Below, piece after piece: positions 17,810 through 26,613 of a stretch of DNA of 64,000 nt. Under the pieces are notes generated by a model. That model saw only the letters and a program-made list of their open reading frames with translations, ran no database searches and had not been told where the DNA came from. The stretch spans positions 124,001-188,000 of the forward strand of contig NZ_BMNW01000002.1 in NCBI RefSeq assembly GCF_014646755.1. Direction: 5' to 3'. Every line of letters starts with the position of its first letter. The stretch's first letter is position 1. Origin of the DNA: Pseudomonas asuensis. GTDB taxonomy: Bacteria > Pseudomonadota > Gammaproteobacteria > Pseudomonadales > Pseudomonadaceae. Position numbers and translations under genes: made by a program.

Positions 17810-19351
17810 ATGACTCAAACAACTGCAAGTGAAACCCTCGCCGTACGGGGTGGGGGAGATGACGAGGAGCTTGCCCAGGGGCATCAGTTCGTGACGTTCA
17901 CCGTGGGTAAGGAGGTGTTCGCCGTCGAGATGTTGCCTGTGCAGGAAATCATCCGTGTACCGGAGGTAATCCGCGTACCGCTGACGCCACCTGCCTTGAA
18001 TGGTCTGGCTAACCTGCGCGGTAACGTACTGCCGATTATTTGCCTGCGTACCTTGTTCAACATGGAAACCCGTGATGCGGATGACTCGACGCGTGCCGTC
18101 GTGCTCAACCTGGGCCAACCGCTGGGTTTCGTGGTTGACCGTGTTGCCAGCGTCATCATGGTAGAAGAGGATCAGATCGAGCCGGTCAGCAATGTCCAGT
18201 CTACGATCAATACCCGTCTTCTAAAGGGGCTGCTCAAGCGGGTGGGCGGGCATGAGCTGGTGATGATCCTGGACTTCCAGTCTCTGATCCGCGACAGCTT
18301 TAGTGAGAATAGCCTGCTCCAGCGTACCGTTATGGCTAGCAGTATGTCTGTCCTGCCCGAGGAAGAAGAGGATGACGAAAGCAGTGATGAGCTGCAATTG
18401 GTCAGCTTTACCGTGGACAGCCAGGAATATGGAATCGCCATCGAAGACGTGCAGGAAATCGTTCAGGTTCCGGAGCACATTGTCTCCGTACCCAAGACGG
18501 CTTCCCATGTGCGTGGTGTGATGACGCTGCGCCAGCGTCTGCTTCCCTTGGTGTCGCTACGCGAGATGTTTCATCTGCCCAGCCAGGCAACCGATGAGCG
18601 CAGCCGCATTCTGGTGGTAAGTCTGTCCGGTGTTTCGGTTGGCATCATCCTTGATAGCGTCAACGAAGTATTGCGTGTGCCCGCCAGTCAGGTTGAGCCC
18701 ATGCCACCCATGCTGGCGCGCGACCAGAACATGGCGGAGCTGACAGGACTGTGCCGCCTGCAAAACGGTAAGCGCCTGGTTTCCGTGGTGTCTGCCGAGC
18801 GCTTGTTCCAGCACCAGTCGGTACAGAATGTCTTGAATACACACGATAAGGAGCCGAGCGTGGACGAAGAGTTGCTCGATCAAATCGATAACGACGATGA
18901 AGAACAACTGGTGGTGTTCCGACTGGGTAACGAAGAGTTCGGCGTGCCCATCGACAGTGTTCAGGAAATTGTTCGCGTTCCGGAAAACATGACGCATGTA
19001 CCCAAGGCGCCTCCCTTTGTAGAAGGTGTAATGAACCTGCGTGGTGTCGTATTGCCGGTAATTGACCAGCGCCGCCGCTTTGGCTTGCCTGGCATTGAGA
19101 ACAATGACCGTCAGCGCATCATGGTGTTTGTCATCAATGATCTGCGTACGGGCTTTATTGTGGATTCAGTGGCCGAGGTACTAAAGATCTCCCGTACGCT
19201 GATCGAGCCGGCACCGGCGTTGTCGAGCGAGCAGCAGCGCCTGTTCGGCCGTGTGGCAAACCTGCCTAAGCAGAAGCGCATGATCCAGCTCGTCGAGCCG
19301 AGTCAGCTTCTGGGTGAGCAGGAGCTCAGCGCCCTGTCGAGCGTCGCGTAA
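17810..19351 (+). CDS. cheW: Triple-domain CheW coupling protein
   Basis: CheW links receptors to CheA; this 513-residue protein carries three CheW domains in tandem instead of one. Each begins with a similar strand: FVTFTVGKEVFAVE, LVSFTVDSQEYGIA and LVVFRLGNEEFGVP. The receptor/CheA-contact motif is NLRG in domain 1 (near 67) and domain 3 (near 408), but TLRQ in domain 2 (near 238). Acidic linkers (EEEEDDESSDE, DNDDEEQ) separate the domains. The ATG at 17810 sits 6 nt after GAGGGG; a GTG directly before it is too close. It could act as a scaffold bridging several CheA or receptor units. Confidence 0.9.
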   Translation: MTQTTASETLAVRGGGDDEELAQGHQFVTFTVGKEVFAVEMLPVQEIIRVPEVIRVPLTPPALNGLANLRGNVLPIICLRTLFNMETRDADDSTRAVVLNLGQPLGFVVDRVASVIMVEEDQIEPVSNVQSTINTRLLKGLLKRVGGHELVMILDFQSLIRDSFSENSLLQRTVMASSMSVLPEEEEDDESSDELQLVSFTVDSQEYGIAIEDVQEIVQVPEHIVSVPKTASHVRGVMTLRQRLLPLVSLREMFHLPSQATDERSRILVVSLSGVSVGIILDSVNEVLRVPASQVEPMPPMLARDQNMAELTGLCRLQNGKRLVSVVSAERLFQHQSVQNVLNTHDKEPSVDEELLDQIDNDDEEQLVVFRLGNEEFGVPIDSVQEIVRVPENMTHVPKAPPFVEGVMNLRGVVLPVIDQRRRFGLPGIENNDRQRIMVFVINDLRTGFIVDSVAEVLKISRTLIEPAPALSSEQQRLFGRVANLPKQKRMIQLVEPSQLLGEQELSALSSVA

Positions 19352-19369
19352 GGATAGGGTGCTGCCGTC

Positions 19370-20482
19370 ATGATTCGTTTACTGATCGTTGATGACTCCG
19401 CACTGATGCGTCGCCATCTGCAAAAGGTATTTGAGGCCGAAGGTGACTTCGACATCGAAATGGCCCGCAATGGCCTCGAAGCAATCAAGCTGTCTCGTCA
19501 GTTCGATCCGGACGTCATCACCCTGGATATCAACATGCCGGAAATGGACGGGTTGACCGCCTTGTCCATGCTGATGGCAGAGCAACCCCGTTCGGTCGTG
19601 ATGTTTTCATCACTGACCGAGCAGGGTGCTATCGCCTCACTTGAGGCGCTGGCATTGGGTGCGGTGGACTTCTTCCCCAAGCCGGGCGGTACGATTTCCC
19701 TGAACATTGATCAGGTCCGTGACAGCCTGGTTGCCAAGGTACGGGCAGCCGCCGGTGCGCAACTCAAGAAGGTGGGGAGGTCGCGTAACACTTCCGCGGC
19801 ACCGACCCATTCGCGAGCTGAGCGTAAGCCGGTGGAAAAAGCCGTAGAGATGGCAGCGGACATGGGCGAAGGTCTGGTGCTGATTGGTTCATCCACGGGC
19901 GGTCCGCGTACGCTGGAAGAGATTCTGCCAAAGCTTCCAGCCAGCTACCCATGGCCCATCGTTGTGTCGCAGCACATGCCGGCCAACTTTACCCGGGCGT
20001 TTGCCGAGCGCATGAATAACGTCTGTGCGCTTACGGTGGTAGAGGTCAGTAAACCTATGCCGCTAGAACCAGGTACGGTTTATATCGGAATGGGGGCAAG
20101 CGATGTGTGTATCAGCCGTCGTGCAAATCGGCCCTATGCGTTACCCAAGCCGGAAAGCAATAAGTACCTCTGGCATCCCTCCGTCAGCCTGATGGTAGAG
20201 ACCGCCATGCAGCATTTCCAGCCAACCCAATTGATTGGTGTGATGCTGACAGGCATGGGCTACGACGGTGCTGATGAAATGACCGAACTCAAGCGCCGCG
20301 GTGGTCGCACGCTGGCTGAATCTGAGGCGTCATCTGTGGTGTTCGGCATGCCCGCAGAGCTGATTCGCCGCGGCGGTGCCATGGAGGTCATGGCCTGTAC
20401 TGAAATGGCTGCCACCCTCATTCGCTGGGGCAGCAGCCCTACCAAGTCTTCTCGAGTATCCCGCTATGCCACTCGTTCGTAG
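19370..20482 (+). CDS. cheB: Chemoreceptor glutamate methylesterase CheB
   Basis: CheB demethylates and deamidates receptor glutamates when phosphorylated by CheA. The N-terminal receiver has LIVDDSALMRRH, phospho-Asp in ITLDINMPEMDG, and the conserved Ser and Lys (MFSSLTE, FFPKPGG). The C-terminal esterase domain shows the full catalytic triad: GSSTGGPRT (Ser), VSQHMP (His) and GMGYDGADE (Asp). The length, 370 aa, is normal. Its end overlaps the next gene by 17 bp. With CheR in the same operon it gives this system its own methylation-based adaptation. Confidence 0.94.
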   Translation: MIRLLIVDDSALMRRHLQKVFEAEGDFDIEMARNGLEAIKLSRQFDPDVITLDINMPEMDGLTALSMLMAEQPRSVVMFSSLTEQGAIASLEALALGAVDFFPKPGGTISLNIDQVRDSLVAKVRAAAGAQLKKVGRSRNTSAAPTHSRAERKPVEKAVEMAADMGEGLVLIGSSTGGPRTLEEILPKLPASYPWPIVVSQHMPANFTRAFAERMNNVCALTVVEVSKPMPLEPGTVYIGMGASDVCISRRANRPYALPKPESNKYLWHPSVSLMVETAMQHFQPTQLIGVMLTGMGYDGADEMTELKRRGGRTLAESEASSVVFGMPAELIRRGGAMEVMACTEMAATLIRWGSSPTKSSRVSRYATRS

Positions 20483-21089
20483 TACACCGGCCGACCAGGC
20501 CGTTGATAACCAGCCAAGCGGGTTCGAGCAACTGCTTGATACGCTCGACAGCCCTGATGCGGCGGCACGCCGTCTGGCCGCTCGCGCCCTGGCATCATAC
20601 CCACAGTCCAGTAGTGACTTGGCCAACCATCTTGAGGAAGAGTCCGAGCCCTCTGTACGTGAGGCCATCATTACCAGTCTGACGGCTATTGCAGATGTCA
20701 CTGCTGTAACGGCGCTGATCGACTGCCTGCGTAGCGAAGATGCCGCGTTGCGCAACGATGCTATCGAAGCTCTGAAAACTGCGGGCATTCAGTATCCGGA
20801 TCTAATCCAGAATGCTTTGCAGGACTATGACGCTGACGTCCGCATTCTGGCTATCGGTATCCTGGAGTCCCTCAAGCATCCAGAGGTGGAACTGTGGCTG
20901 ATCGATCTGCTTGAGCACGATCAGCACTTGAACGTCTGTGCCTGTGCGGTGGACTTGTTGTGTGAGATTGGCAGTGAGCGTGCCGTGCCAGCGCTTGAGC
21001 TTTGTCTTGAGCGTTTTCCGGATGAGGACTATCTGCGCTTCGCCGTCGAGCTGGCTATCCAGCGCCTGCGTGGAGAATCCACTCTGTGA
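20466..21089 (+). CDS. HEAT-repeat protein of the chemosensory operon
   Basis: This 207-residue protein is built of about five HEAT/armadillo-like helical repeats, for example DAAARRLAARALASY, EPSVREAIITSLTAI and DADVRILAIGILESL. Such repeats usually mediate protein-protein contacts; no catalytic motif is visible. The ATG at 20466 overlaps the cheB 3' end by 17 bp, and the stop overlaps the cheR start (GTGA). A longer in-frame start at 20376 lies deep inside cheB and is unlikely. A HEAT-type gene at this position between cheB and cheR is, as I recall, also a feature of V. cholerae cluster I. Confidence 0.85.
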   Translation: MPLVRSTPADQAVDNQPSGFEQLLDTLDSPDAAARRLAARALASYPQSSSDLANHLEEESEPSVREAIITSLTAIADVTAVTALIDCLRSEDAALRNDAIEALKTAGIQYPDLIQNALQDYDADVRILAIGILESLKHPEVELWLIDLLEHDQHLNVCACAVDLLCEIGSERAVPALELCLERFPDEDYLRFAVELAIQRLRGESTL

Positions 21090-21934
21090 GCCAGACACCC
21101 GCGATTACCAAGGACGACTTCGTGAAATTTCGCGAATTCTTCTACCGCAAAACCGGTATCCACTTTGATGACTCGAAGCGCTATTTCGTGGACAAGCGCC
21201 TGATCGAGCGCATCGAGGCTACGGACGCGGGTAGCTTCCGTAATTACTTCGTGAGCCTGCGCTTTCAGACCTCAGGCGATGAGCTGCAATCCCTGGTCAA
21301 CGCCATGACCGTCAACGAGACCTACTTCTTTCGGGAAGAATATCAGCTCAAGTGTCTCGTCACGGACATGCTTGATGAGGTAACCCGACGCAAGCGCGAC
21401 TCCAGCCCGATTCGTATCTGGTCGATGCCATCGTCTTCGGGAGAGGAGCCTTACTCTATCGCCCTGTACCTGCTTGAGTATTGGAAAGGTATTTATGAGT
21501 GGGACGTGGAGCTGATTGCCTCAGATATTGATACCAATATTCTTGAGCGGGCCAGACGGGGTTTGTATAGCCCACGCTCGGTGCATAACCTGCCAGCCAA
21601 GCTGCTGGAGAAATATTTCAACCGTCAGAAAACCGGAGATTACCAGCTGATCGACGATATTCGTCAGAGTGTTGAATTCAGCCGGGTAAACCTGATGAAC
21701 GCGAGTGATGTAAAAGCCTACAAGGGCTTTGACATTATTTTCTGCCGCAATCTGCTGATTTACTTCGATGATTTATCCCGTCGCCAGGCGGCCGACACCT
21801 TTTTTGATGCGTTGAACCCAGGCGGGATGATCTGCCTGGGACATTCAGAGTCCATGAGCCGGATCTCATCGCTGTTCCAGGTGCGCAAGTTCCCTGAAGC
21901 CATTGTTTACCAGAAGCCGTTGGAGGCCCGATGA
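21086..21934 (+). CDS. cheR: Chemoreceptor glutamate methyltransferase CheR
   Basis: CheR methylates receptor glutamates using S-adenosylmethionine. The 282 residues include the helical N-domain, the family motif NETYFFREEYQ, the SAM-binding loop WSMPSSSGEEPYSIAL and FDIIFCRNLLIYFD. The start is a GTG overlapping the stop of the HEAT gene; the stop overlaps the cheY1 ATG (ATGA), so three genes are chained by 4-bp overlaps. Neither receptor in the operon has an obvious C-terminal CheR-tethering pentapeptide. Confidence 0.94.
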   Translation: MSQTPAITKDDFVKFREFFYRKTGIHFDDSKRYFVDKRLIERIEATDAGSFRNYFVSLRFQTSGDELQSLVNAMTVNETYFFREEYQLKCLVTDMLDEVTRRKRDSSPIRIWSMPSSSGEEPYSIALYLLEYWKGIYEWDVELIASDIDTNILERARRGLYSPRSVHNLPAKLLEKYFNRQKTGDYQLIDDIRQSVEFSRVNLMNASDVKAYKGFDIIFCRNLLIYFDDLSRRQAADTFFDALNPGGMICLGHSESMSRISSLFQVRKFPEAIVYQKPLEAR

Positions 21935-22302
21935 AACGTATTTTAATCGTCGATGACGCGGCCACCGTACGGCTGTTCAACCGGCAGGTACTGGAGAAAG
22001 CCGGTTATTACGTCGATGAAGCTGTTAATGGCATCGAGGCGCTGGAGAAGAGCCTTGAGACGCCTTACGACCTCTATCTGGTAGACGTGAACATGCCTAT
22101 GCAGGATGGCTTTAGCTTCTTGCGTGAATTGCGCTCCCGACCGATTGAGCAGGCCCCTGCTGTAATGATTACAACCGAGTCGGGTGATCATGATCGTCAG
22201 CAGGCTTGGGAATCTGGTGCTAATTATTACTTAACTAAACCGATTAAGCCGGAAGCGTTGCTGAGGCTGGTGAATGTTCTGACCGGAGAAGGTGCCCAGT
22301 GA
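21931..22302 (+). CDS. cheY: CheY-like single-domain response regulator 1
   Basis: This 123-residue stand-alone receiver is a target for phosphorylation by the CheA encoded next. It has the acidic pair (LIVDDAATVR), phospho-Asp in YLVDVNMPMQDG, conserved Thr in MITTESGD and Lys in YYLTKPIKP. There is no output domain. With no flagellar genes nearby and no CheZ, its partner (flagellar switch or something else) cannot be told from sequence. It is coupled to cheR and to cheA by 4-bp overlaps. Confidence 0.92.
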   Translation: MKRILIVDDAATVRLFNRQVLEKAGYYVDEAVNGIEALEKSLETPYDLYLVDVNMPMQDGFSFLRELRSRPIEQAPAVMITTESGDHDRQQAWESGANYYLTKPIKPEALLRLVNVLTGEGAQ

Positions 22303-24719
22303 ACGCATTGCTGCAACAGTTTATTCAGGAAAGCCGCGAAGCCCTGGAGTCCATTGGCAGTACCTTATTGACCATGGAACGCGAGCCCGGCAATACCGCT
22401 CCCTTGGGTGAGCTGTTTCGTCTGGTGCATACGCTTAAAGGTAACTCTGGTCTGTTTGATTTTCCTGCGTTGACCAGCGTGCTACATGCTGCTGAAGATG
22501 TCATGGATGCGGTACGTAATGGCGAGCTGGATTTCAACCAACAATTGGCTGACCAGCTGCTGAGTACTGCGGATTACGTCAGCGAATTTCTGGACGAAAT
22601 CGAGCAGAGCGAACAGCCCGGCGACGGTTTCCGGGTCCCGCCTCGTGATCTGGTGGATGGACTGCGCGCGTGGCTGGTCAAGAATAACGCGGTTGCTGCT
22701 ATCGAGCCTGCGCTTGAGACCAACACTGAGGAAGTTGCTGCCCCTGCCTGGTTCACTGAGCTGAGCGATGAAGTCCGTCAGCAAGTAGCTGACAGCCTGG
22801 AGGAAGGGCAACGCCTTTACCGTGTGGAGTATCGCCCAGCTTCAGACTGTTTTTTCCAGGGCACTGATCCGTTGCATCTGGTTCGTCAGCTGCCGGATAT
22901 CTTATGGCGACGTGTAAGCCCGGTAGAGTCCTGGGCACCGGTATCTGAGCTGGATGCCTATCAGTGCAATATGCGTATCGAGTTTCTGCTTGCGATTCAG
23001 GAAGAAGATCTGGCCGAGCACTTCCGTTACGTCAGTGATCAGGTGAGCTGGGAGGCGGTTACTTCAGCGGTGCTTTTAGTACCTGCCCCAGACGAAGATA
23101 ACCGGCAGAGCATAATTCAAGGCAGCGAAGCGGTTGACCCTCTGGTACGTGACATAGTGAGCACTCAACAGCTTGCCTTGGCGGCCTGTTTGGCTCAGTC
23201 CTGGCGTAGCGGTCAACAGGCAGCCATTGTACGTACGCTGAAAAATGTTTTGTCAGCTTATCCAGTTCTGCACGAAGCACTTGAGCACAGTGTGGCTGAG
23301 GCTGATCGGCAGAACAGTGCTGCACCGATCATAGCCTGGTTCCAAACGCACTGGCAGGCTGGCGCTGATCAGGCACTGGAGGTGACCAAAGAGGGTAACC
23401 AGCACGGTGAGGCAGTGAATGTAAAGTCTACAGCTCAGCTTGATTCTGACGCTCTTGCATCTGCAGTGTCTCTAGAAACCACGCGTGCGCCTATAGAGTC
23501 GTCCGCCAGTCGCCGCCAGGAAGAGGCGGGCAGTCATGTAACGCCCAAGGTATTAAAGATCGAGCAGGAAAAGATCGATCGCCTGATGAATCTTATCGGT
23601 GAGATTGTAGTAGCCAAGAATGGTCTGCCATACCTTGCCGAGCGCGCCGAAGATCAATACGGTCAACGCGAGTTGGCACGGGAGATCAAAGCGCAATATG
23701 CCGTAGTCAATCGCATCGCTGAAGATTTGCAGGACGCCATCATGCAAGTGCGCATGATGCCTGTTTCCTTCGTGCTACAGCGCTTTCCACGGCTGGTACG
23801 TGATATCGCACGTAAGCTGGGTAAGAAGGTCAACCTGATCCTTGAGGGTGAAGATACCGAAGCGGATAAGTCCATGATCGAGGCCTTGGCCGACCCGCTC
23901 GTGCATATCGTGCGTAATTCCATGGACCATGGGTTAGAGCTGCCGGAAGAGCGCGTCAATGCAGGAAAGTCGGAAACCGGCACACTGCGTATTCGCGCTA
24001 ATCAGAATGCAGATCACGTTGTGATCGTGATCGAGGATGACGGTCGAGGTATTGACCCCCAAAAGATCAAAGCCAAAGTAGCTAGTAAAGGGCTGGTTGA
24101 GCAGGCCGCTCTGGACGCAATGAGTGATCAGGAGCTAGTTAATCTGGTGTTCCTGCCGGGCTTTTCTACCGCCGAACAGATCTCTGACCTGTCCGGTCGC
24201 GGAGTCGGCATGGATGTAGTGCGCTCAGGTATCGAGAAGGTAGGTGGCCAGCTGCGGCTGACCAGCCAGATAGGCAAAGGTACGCAGCTTAGCCTGACAC
24301 TGCCGCTGAGCATGGCTGTCACTCAGGTCATGGTGATTGAATCCGGCGGTCAACGCTTTGGTATTCCGATGGATCAGGTCATGGAAACCGTGCGCCTGCC
24401 CAAGGATTCAATCCATACCATCAAGCATCAGCCCACCGCGCAACTGCGCGGTCGTACGATTCCGCTCAAGAGCCTGAACCAGATGCTGGCCGTGTCTGAA
24501 GAGCAAGTGCTCAACGAGGACGAAGAGTACGCCCTGATGGTTTTGCGTAGCCGAGGCGAGTTGGTCGGGCTGATTATTGATGATTTCCACGGCTCAATCG
24601 ACATCATCCTAAAGCCTATGGTGGGCATCCTGGGTGAGTTGTCTGGTTACTCCGGCACAGCGGTGATGGGGGACGGCTCCATCCTGATGATTCTCAATCC
24701 TACGGAGCTGTTCGAATGA
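22299..24719 (+). CDS. cheA: Chemotaxis histidine kinase CheA
   Basis: CheA autophosphorylates and passes phosphate to CheY and CheB. This 806-residue protein has one N-terminal Hpt domain (LVHTLKGNS, phospho-His at residue 44) and a middle region containing an alpha/beta domain (CFFQGTDPLHLVRQL near 187) that probably replaces the E. coli P2 domain. Then come the dimerisation helices (IDRLMNLIGEIVVAKN), the ATPase (HIVRNSMDHGLE, IEDDGRGID, GRGVGMDVV) and a C-terminal CheW-like domain. There is no fused receiver. The start is a GTG overlapping the cheY1 stop, and the end overlaps the STAS-like gene (ATGA). Confidence 0.94.
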   Translation: MNALLQQFIQESREALESIGSTLLTMEREPGNTAPLGELFRLVHTLKGNSGLFDFPALTSVLHAAEDVMDAVRNGELDFNQQLADQLLSTADYVSEFLDEIEQSEQPGDGFRVPPRDLVDGLRAWLVKNNAVAAIEPALETNTEEVAAPAWFTELSDEVRQQVADSLEEGQRLYRVEYRPASDCFFQGTDPLHLVRQLPDILWRRVSPVESWAPVSELDAYQCNMRIEFLLAIQEEDLAEHFRYVSDQVSWEAVTSAVLLVPAPDEDNRQSIIQGSEAVDPLVRDIVSTQQLALAACLAQSWRSGQQAAIVRTLKNVLSAYPVLHEALEHSVAEADRQNSAAPIIAWFQTHWQAGADQALEVTKEGNQHGEAVNVKSTAQLDSDALASAVSLETTRAPIESSASRRQEEAGSHVTPKVLKIEQEKIDRLMNLIGEIVVAKNGLPYLAERAEDQYGQRELAREIKAQYAVVNRIAEDLQDAIMQVRMMPVSFVLQRFPRLVRDIARKLGKKVNLILEGEDTEADKSMIEALADPLVHIVRNSMDHGLELPEERVNAGKSETGTLRIRANQNADHVVIVIEDDGRGIDPQKIKAKVASKGLVEQAALDAMSDQELVNLVFLPGFSTAEQISDLSGRGVGMDVVRSGIEKVGGQLRLTSQIGKGTQLSLTLPLSMAVTQVMVIESGGQRFGIPMDQVMETVRLPKDSIHTIKHQPTAQLRGRTIPLKSLNQMLAVSEEQVLNEDEEYALMVLRSRGELVGLIIDDFHGSIDIILKPMVGILGELSGYSGTAVMGDGSILMILNPTELFE

Positions 24720-24952
24720 GCATTACCTTCAAGAAAAGCGTAGCCGTCTTGGCTGATCAGGTCACGGTAGAAGAGGCTGAGACCCTGCTTGAGTGGCTGG
24801 TGAAAAACCCCTCTGGCAAGGTGAATCTGGGCGACCTGGAACATCTGCATACCGCTAATCTGCAAGTGCTTATGGCACTGAAACCAAGCGTTTCAGTTTG
24901 GCCGAAAAATACCGATATAAAGCTGTGGCTCGAAGCCGCGTTTAATGCTTAG
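24716..24952 (+). CDS. Small STAS-like protein
   Basis: This 78-residue protein resembles a minimal STAS domain: strands SVAVLADQVT and KVNLGDLEHL, then a helix ANLQVLMALK. STAS domains in anti-sigma antagonists carry a phosphorylatable Ser at the start of that helix (DSxGL); here the place reads HTANL, so classical Ser phosphorylation is doubtful. It is coupled to cheA by an ATGA overlap and followed 11 bp later by cheY2. A small protein at this spot next to cheA also occurs, as far as I recall, in V. cholerae cluster I. Function unknown; a CheA- or CheY-binding adaptor is an inference. Confidence 0.7.
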   Translation: MSITFKKSVAVLADQVTVEEAETLLEWLVKNPSGKVNLGDLEHLHTANLQVLMALKPSVSVWPKNTDIKLWLEAAFNA

Positions 24953-24963
24953 GAGAGAATGAA

Positions 24964-25338
24964 ATGAGCAAGAACATCATGATCGTCGACGACTCCGCGA
25001 CCATGTTGATGAGTCTGCGCAGCAGCCTGGAAATGTCTGGCTTCAAAGTCGAGGCGGCCAATGATGGTGTGCAGGCAATGGGCAAACTGCAGGGCGGTTA
25101 CAAGCCGGATCTGATCATCACCGATATCAACATGCCCAACATGGGCGGCCTTGAGCTTATTGGTAAGGCACGCGCTTTGCCAGGCATGCGGTTTGTTCCC
25201 ATTCTGGCGCTGACTACAGAGAGCCAGCAAAGCAAGCGTGACGAGGCCAAAAAAAATGGCGCTACCGGTTGGCTGGTCAAGCCGGTCGGAGCTGCCGACT
25301 TGCTCAAGGTCATCAAGCAAGTGCTGCCAGGCGCTTGA
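24964..25338 (+). CDS. CheY-like single-domain response regulator 2
   Basis: This is the second stand-alone receiver of the operon, 124 aa. It has MIVDDSATMLMSL, phospho-Asp in IITDINMPNMGG, Thr in LTTESQQSK and Lys in WLVKPVGA, so all phosphorylation residues are present. It differs clearly from cheY1, suggesting that one receiver signals output and the other may act as a phosphate sink, since no cheZ is present; this is inference. A GGAGAG ribosome site precedes the ATG, 11 bp after the STAS-like gene. Confidence 0.92.
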   Translation: MSKNIMIVDDSATMLMSLRSSLEMSGFKVEAANDGVQAMGKLQGGYKPDLIITDINMPNMGGLELIGKARALPGMRFVPILALTTESQQSKRDEAKKNGATGWLVKPVGAADLLKVIKQVLPGA

Positions 25339-25347
25339 GGAATCGAC

Positions 25348-26559
25348 ATGAATAACCAAGCCTATCTTAAAGCCGGATTGTTGCTGGCCATCGTAGCACT
25401 GGGCCTCAGCTCGCCGGTCTGGTCGGCTTGGCTCGCACAGCAGTCGACACTTGCCTGTATGGCAATTGCCCTATTTTTTTCCATTCCATTGTTACTGGTG
25501 GCGTGGCGGTTGTCTGCGGCGGGCGTTCACGCCTCTGAGCGGCCAGAGGAGGAGAGTGCACATGCCGCACTCTTTGGTAAGGTGGTCGCTACGGCCAATG
25601 CAGTACCCAGGCTTAGCCGTATTGTGCAGCGTAACCTGCAAGAAGTCAGTGACGAGACTGAGCGCAATGTTCTAAGTGCCATTGAGCGGTTGAACAATAT
25701 TCACGTTACCGGGCAGAAATTATCCGAGACGGTAAACGATGGATGTGGCAGCGCCAAGGAGCTGTCTCGCGAGGCGGACGAACATCAGCGTCGTAATGAA
25801 CAAACGTTGGCCACATTGTCCGCGTTTGAAAAGGAGCGCAAGGAAAGCCTGAGCGGTGATATCGAGCGCATGCGTCGTCTGTATGAGGAGGTCAACGCAA
25901 CAGGGCCATTGATTGCTCTCATCAGCGATATTGCCAAGCAAACCAACTTGCTGGCGCTTAACGCCGCGATTGAGGCTGCACGGGCAGGGGACTCTGGTCG
26001 TGGGTTCGCCGTGGTAGCCAGTGAAGTCCGTAATCTTTCAGCCCGTACGGCAGAAGCTGCTAATTCAATTTCTTCAACTATCCAGAATTTGGCTTCGCGC
26101 TTTGAAGAGGAGTCGACGGCAGCTCAAAACCGCCAGGAAGACTTCCTGACCAAGAGTGGACTAGAACATGTAGGTAATGAACTGCGCTCAATGGTGGGAT
26201 ATCTGCAGGAAGCAGCAGAGTGCATGACAACGGTCGTAAGTGGTGTGCGTGGCTTGAGCGCCGATGTAAACAATGACCTGCAAGGTGTGCTGTCCTGCCT
26301 GCAATTCCAGGATCCGCTGCGTCAGCGCCTGGAGCAGAGTGGTTACATGCTCGATACCTTGAGCGAGGTCATGGAGGTATACGGAGCAGGACTCGCATCC
26401 CCAGAGAGCTGTCAGCCGGGCGAGCTACCCGATCTAGATGCGCGGATGCAAAAACATCTCAACAGCTACGTCACGCATTCCCAGCACAAGGGACACCTTG
26501 AGGAAATGGGACGGGGCCACGAGGTGCAGTCCGAAGGATTAAAAATCGAATTGTTCTAA
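25348..26559 (+). CDS. Membrane-anchored methyl-accepting chemotaxis protein
   Basis: This 403-residue receptor has two closely spaced N-terminal transmembrane helices ([16 protein letters not shown] and [19 protein letters not shown]) with almost no periplasmic loop, so it lacks an external sensor domain. The signalling tip near residue 193 is conserved ([35 protein letters not shown]). The C-terminal region contains [13 protein letters not shown], frequent in receptors of this short type. It is the last gene of the operon, 9 bp after cheY2, followed by a terminator. It may recruit the soluble array to the membrane, or sense membrane or cytoplasmic state. Confidence 0.88.
   Translation: MNNQAYLKAGLLLAIVALGLSSPVWSAWLAQQSTLACMAIALFFSIPLLLVAWRLSAAGVHASERPEEESAHAALFGKVVATANAVPRLSRIVQRNLQEVSDETERNVLSAIERLNNIHVTGQKLSETVNDGCGSAKELSREADEHQRRNEQTLATLSAFEKERKESLSGDIERMRRLYEEVNATGPLIALISDIAKQTNLLALNAAIEAARAGDSGRGFAVVASEVRNLSARTAEAANSISSTIQNLASRFEEESTAAQNRQEDFLTKSGLEHVGNELRSMVGYLQEAAECMTTVVSGVRGLSADVNNDLQGVLSCLQFQDPLRQRLEQSGYMLDTLSEVMEVYGAGLASPESCQPGELPDLDARMQKHLNSYVTHSQHKGHLEEMGRGHEVQSEGLKIELF
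25982..25989 (+). other. KOPS-like octamer GGGCAGGG
   Basis: Matches GGGNAGGG on the + strand, pointing right towards dif, inside the last chemoreceptor gene. Confidence 0.6.
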
Positions 26560-26576
26560 GCACTGAATATTTTAGA

Positions 26577-26608
26577 AAGGCCAGCCGATACCCGGCTGGC
26601 CTTTTTTA
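26577..26608 (+). terminator. Terminator of the chemosensory operon
   Basis: GGCCAGCCG and CGGCTGGCC form a perfect 9-bp stem followed by TTTTTTA. It lies about 20 bp after the last chemoreceptor gene and just before the convergent metI stop. An A-run (AAAGG) on the other side gives limited termination signal for the - strand. Confidence 0.88.
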
Positions 26609-26613
26609 TTTAC

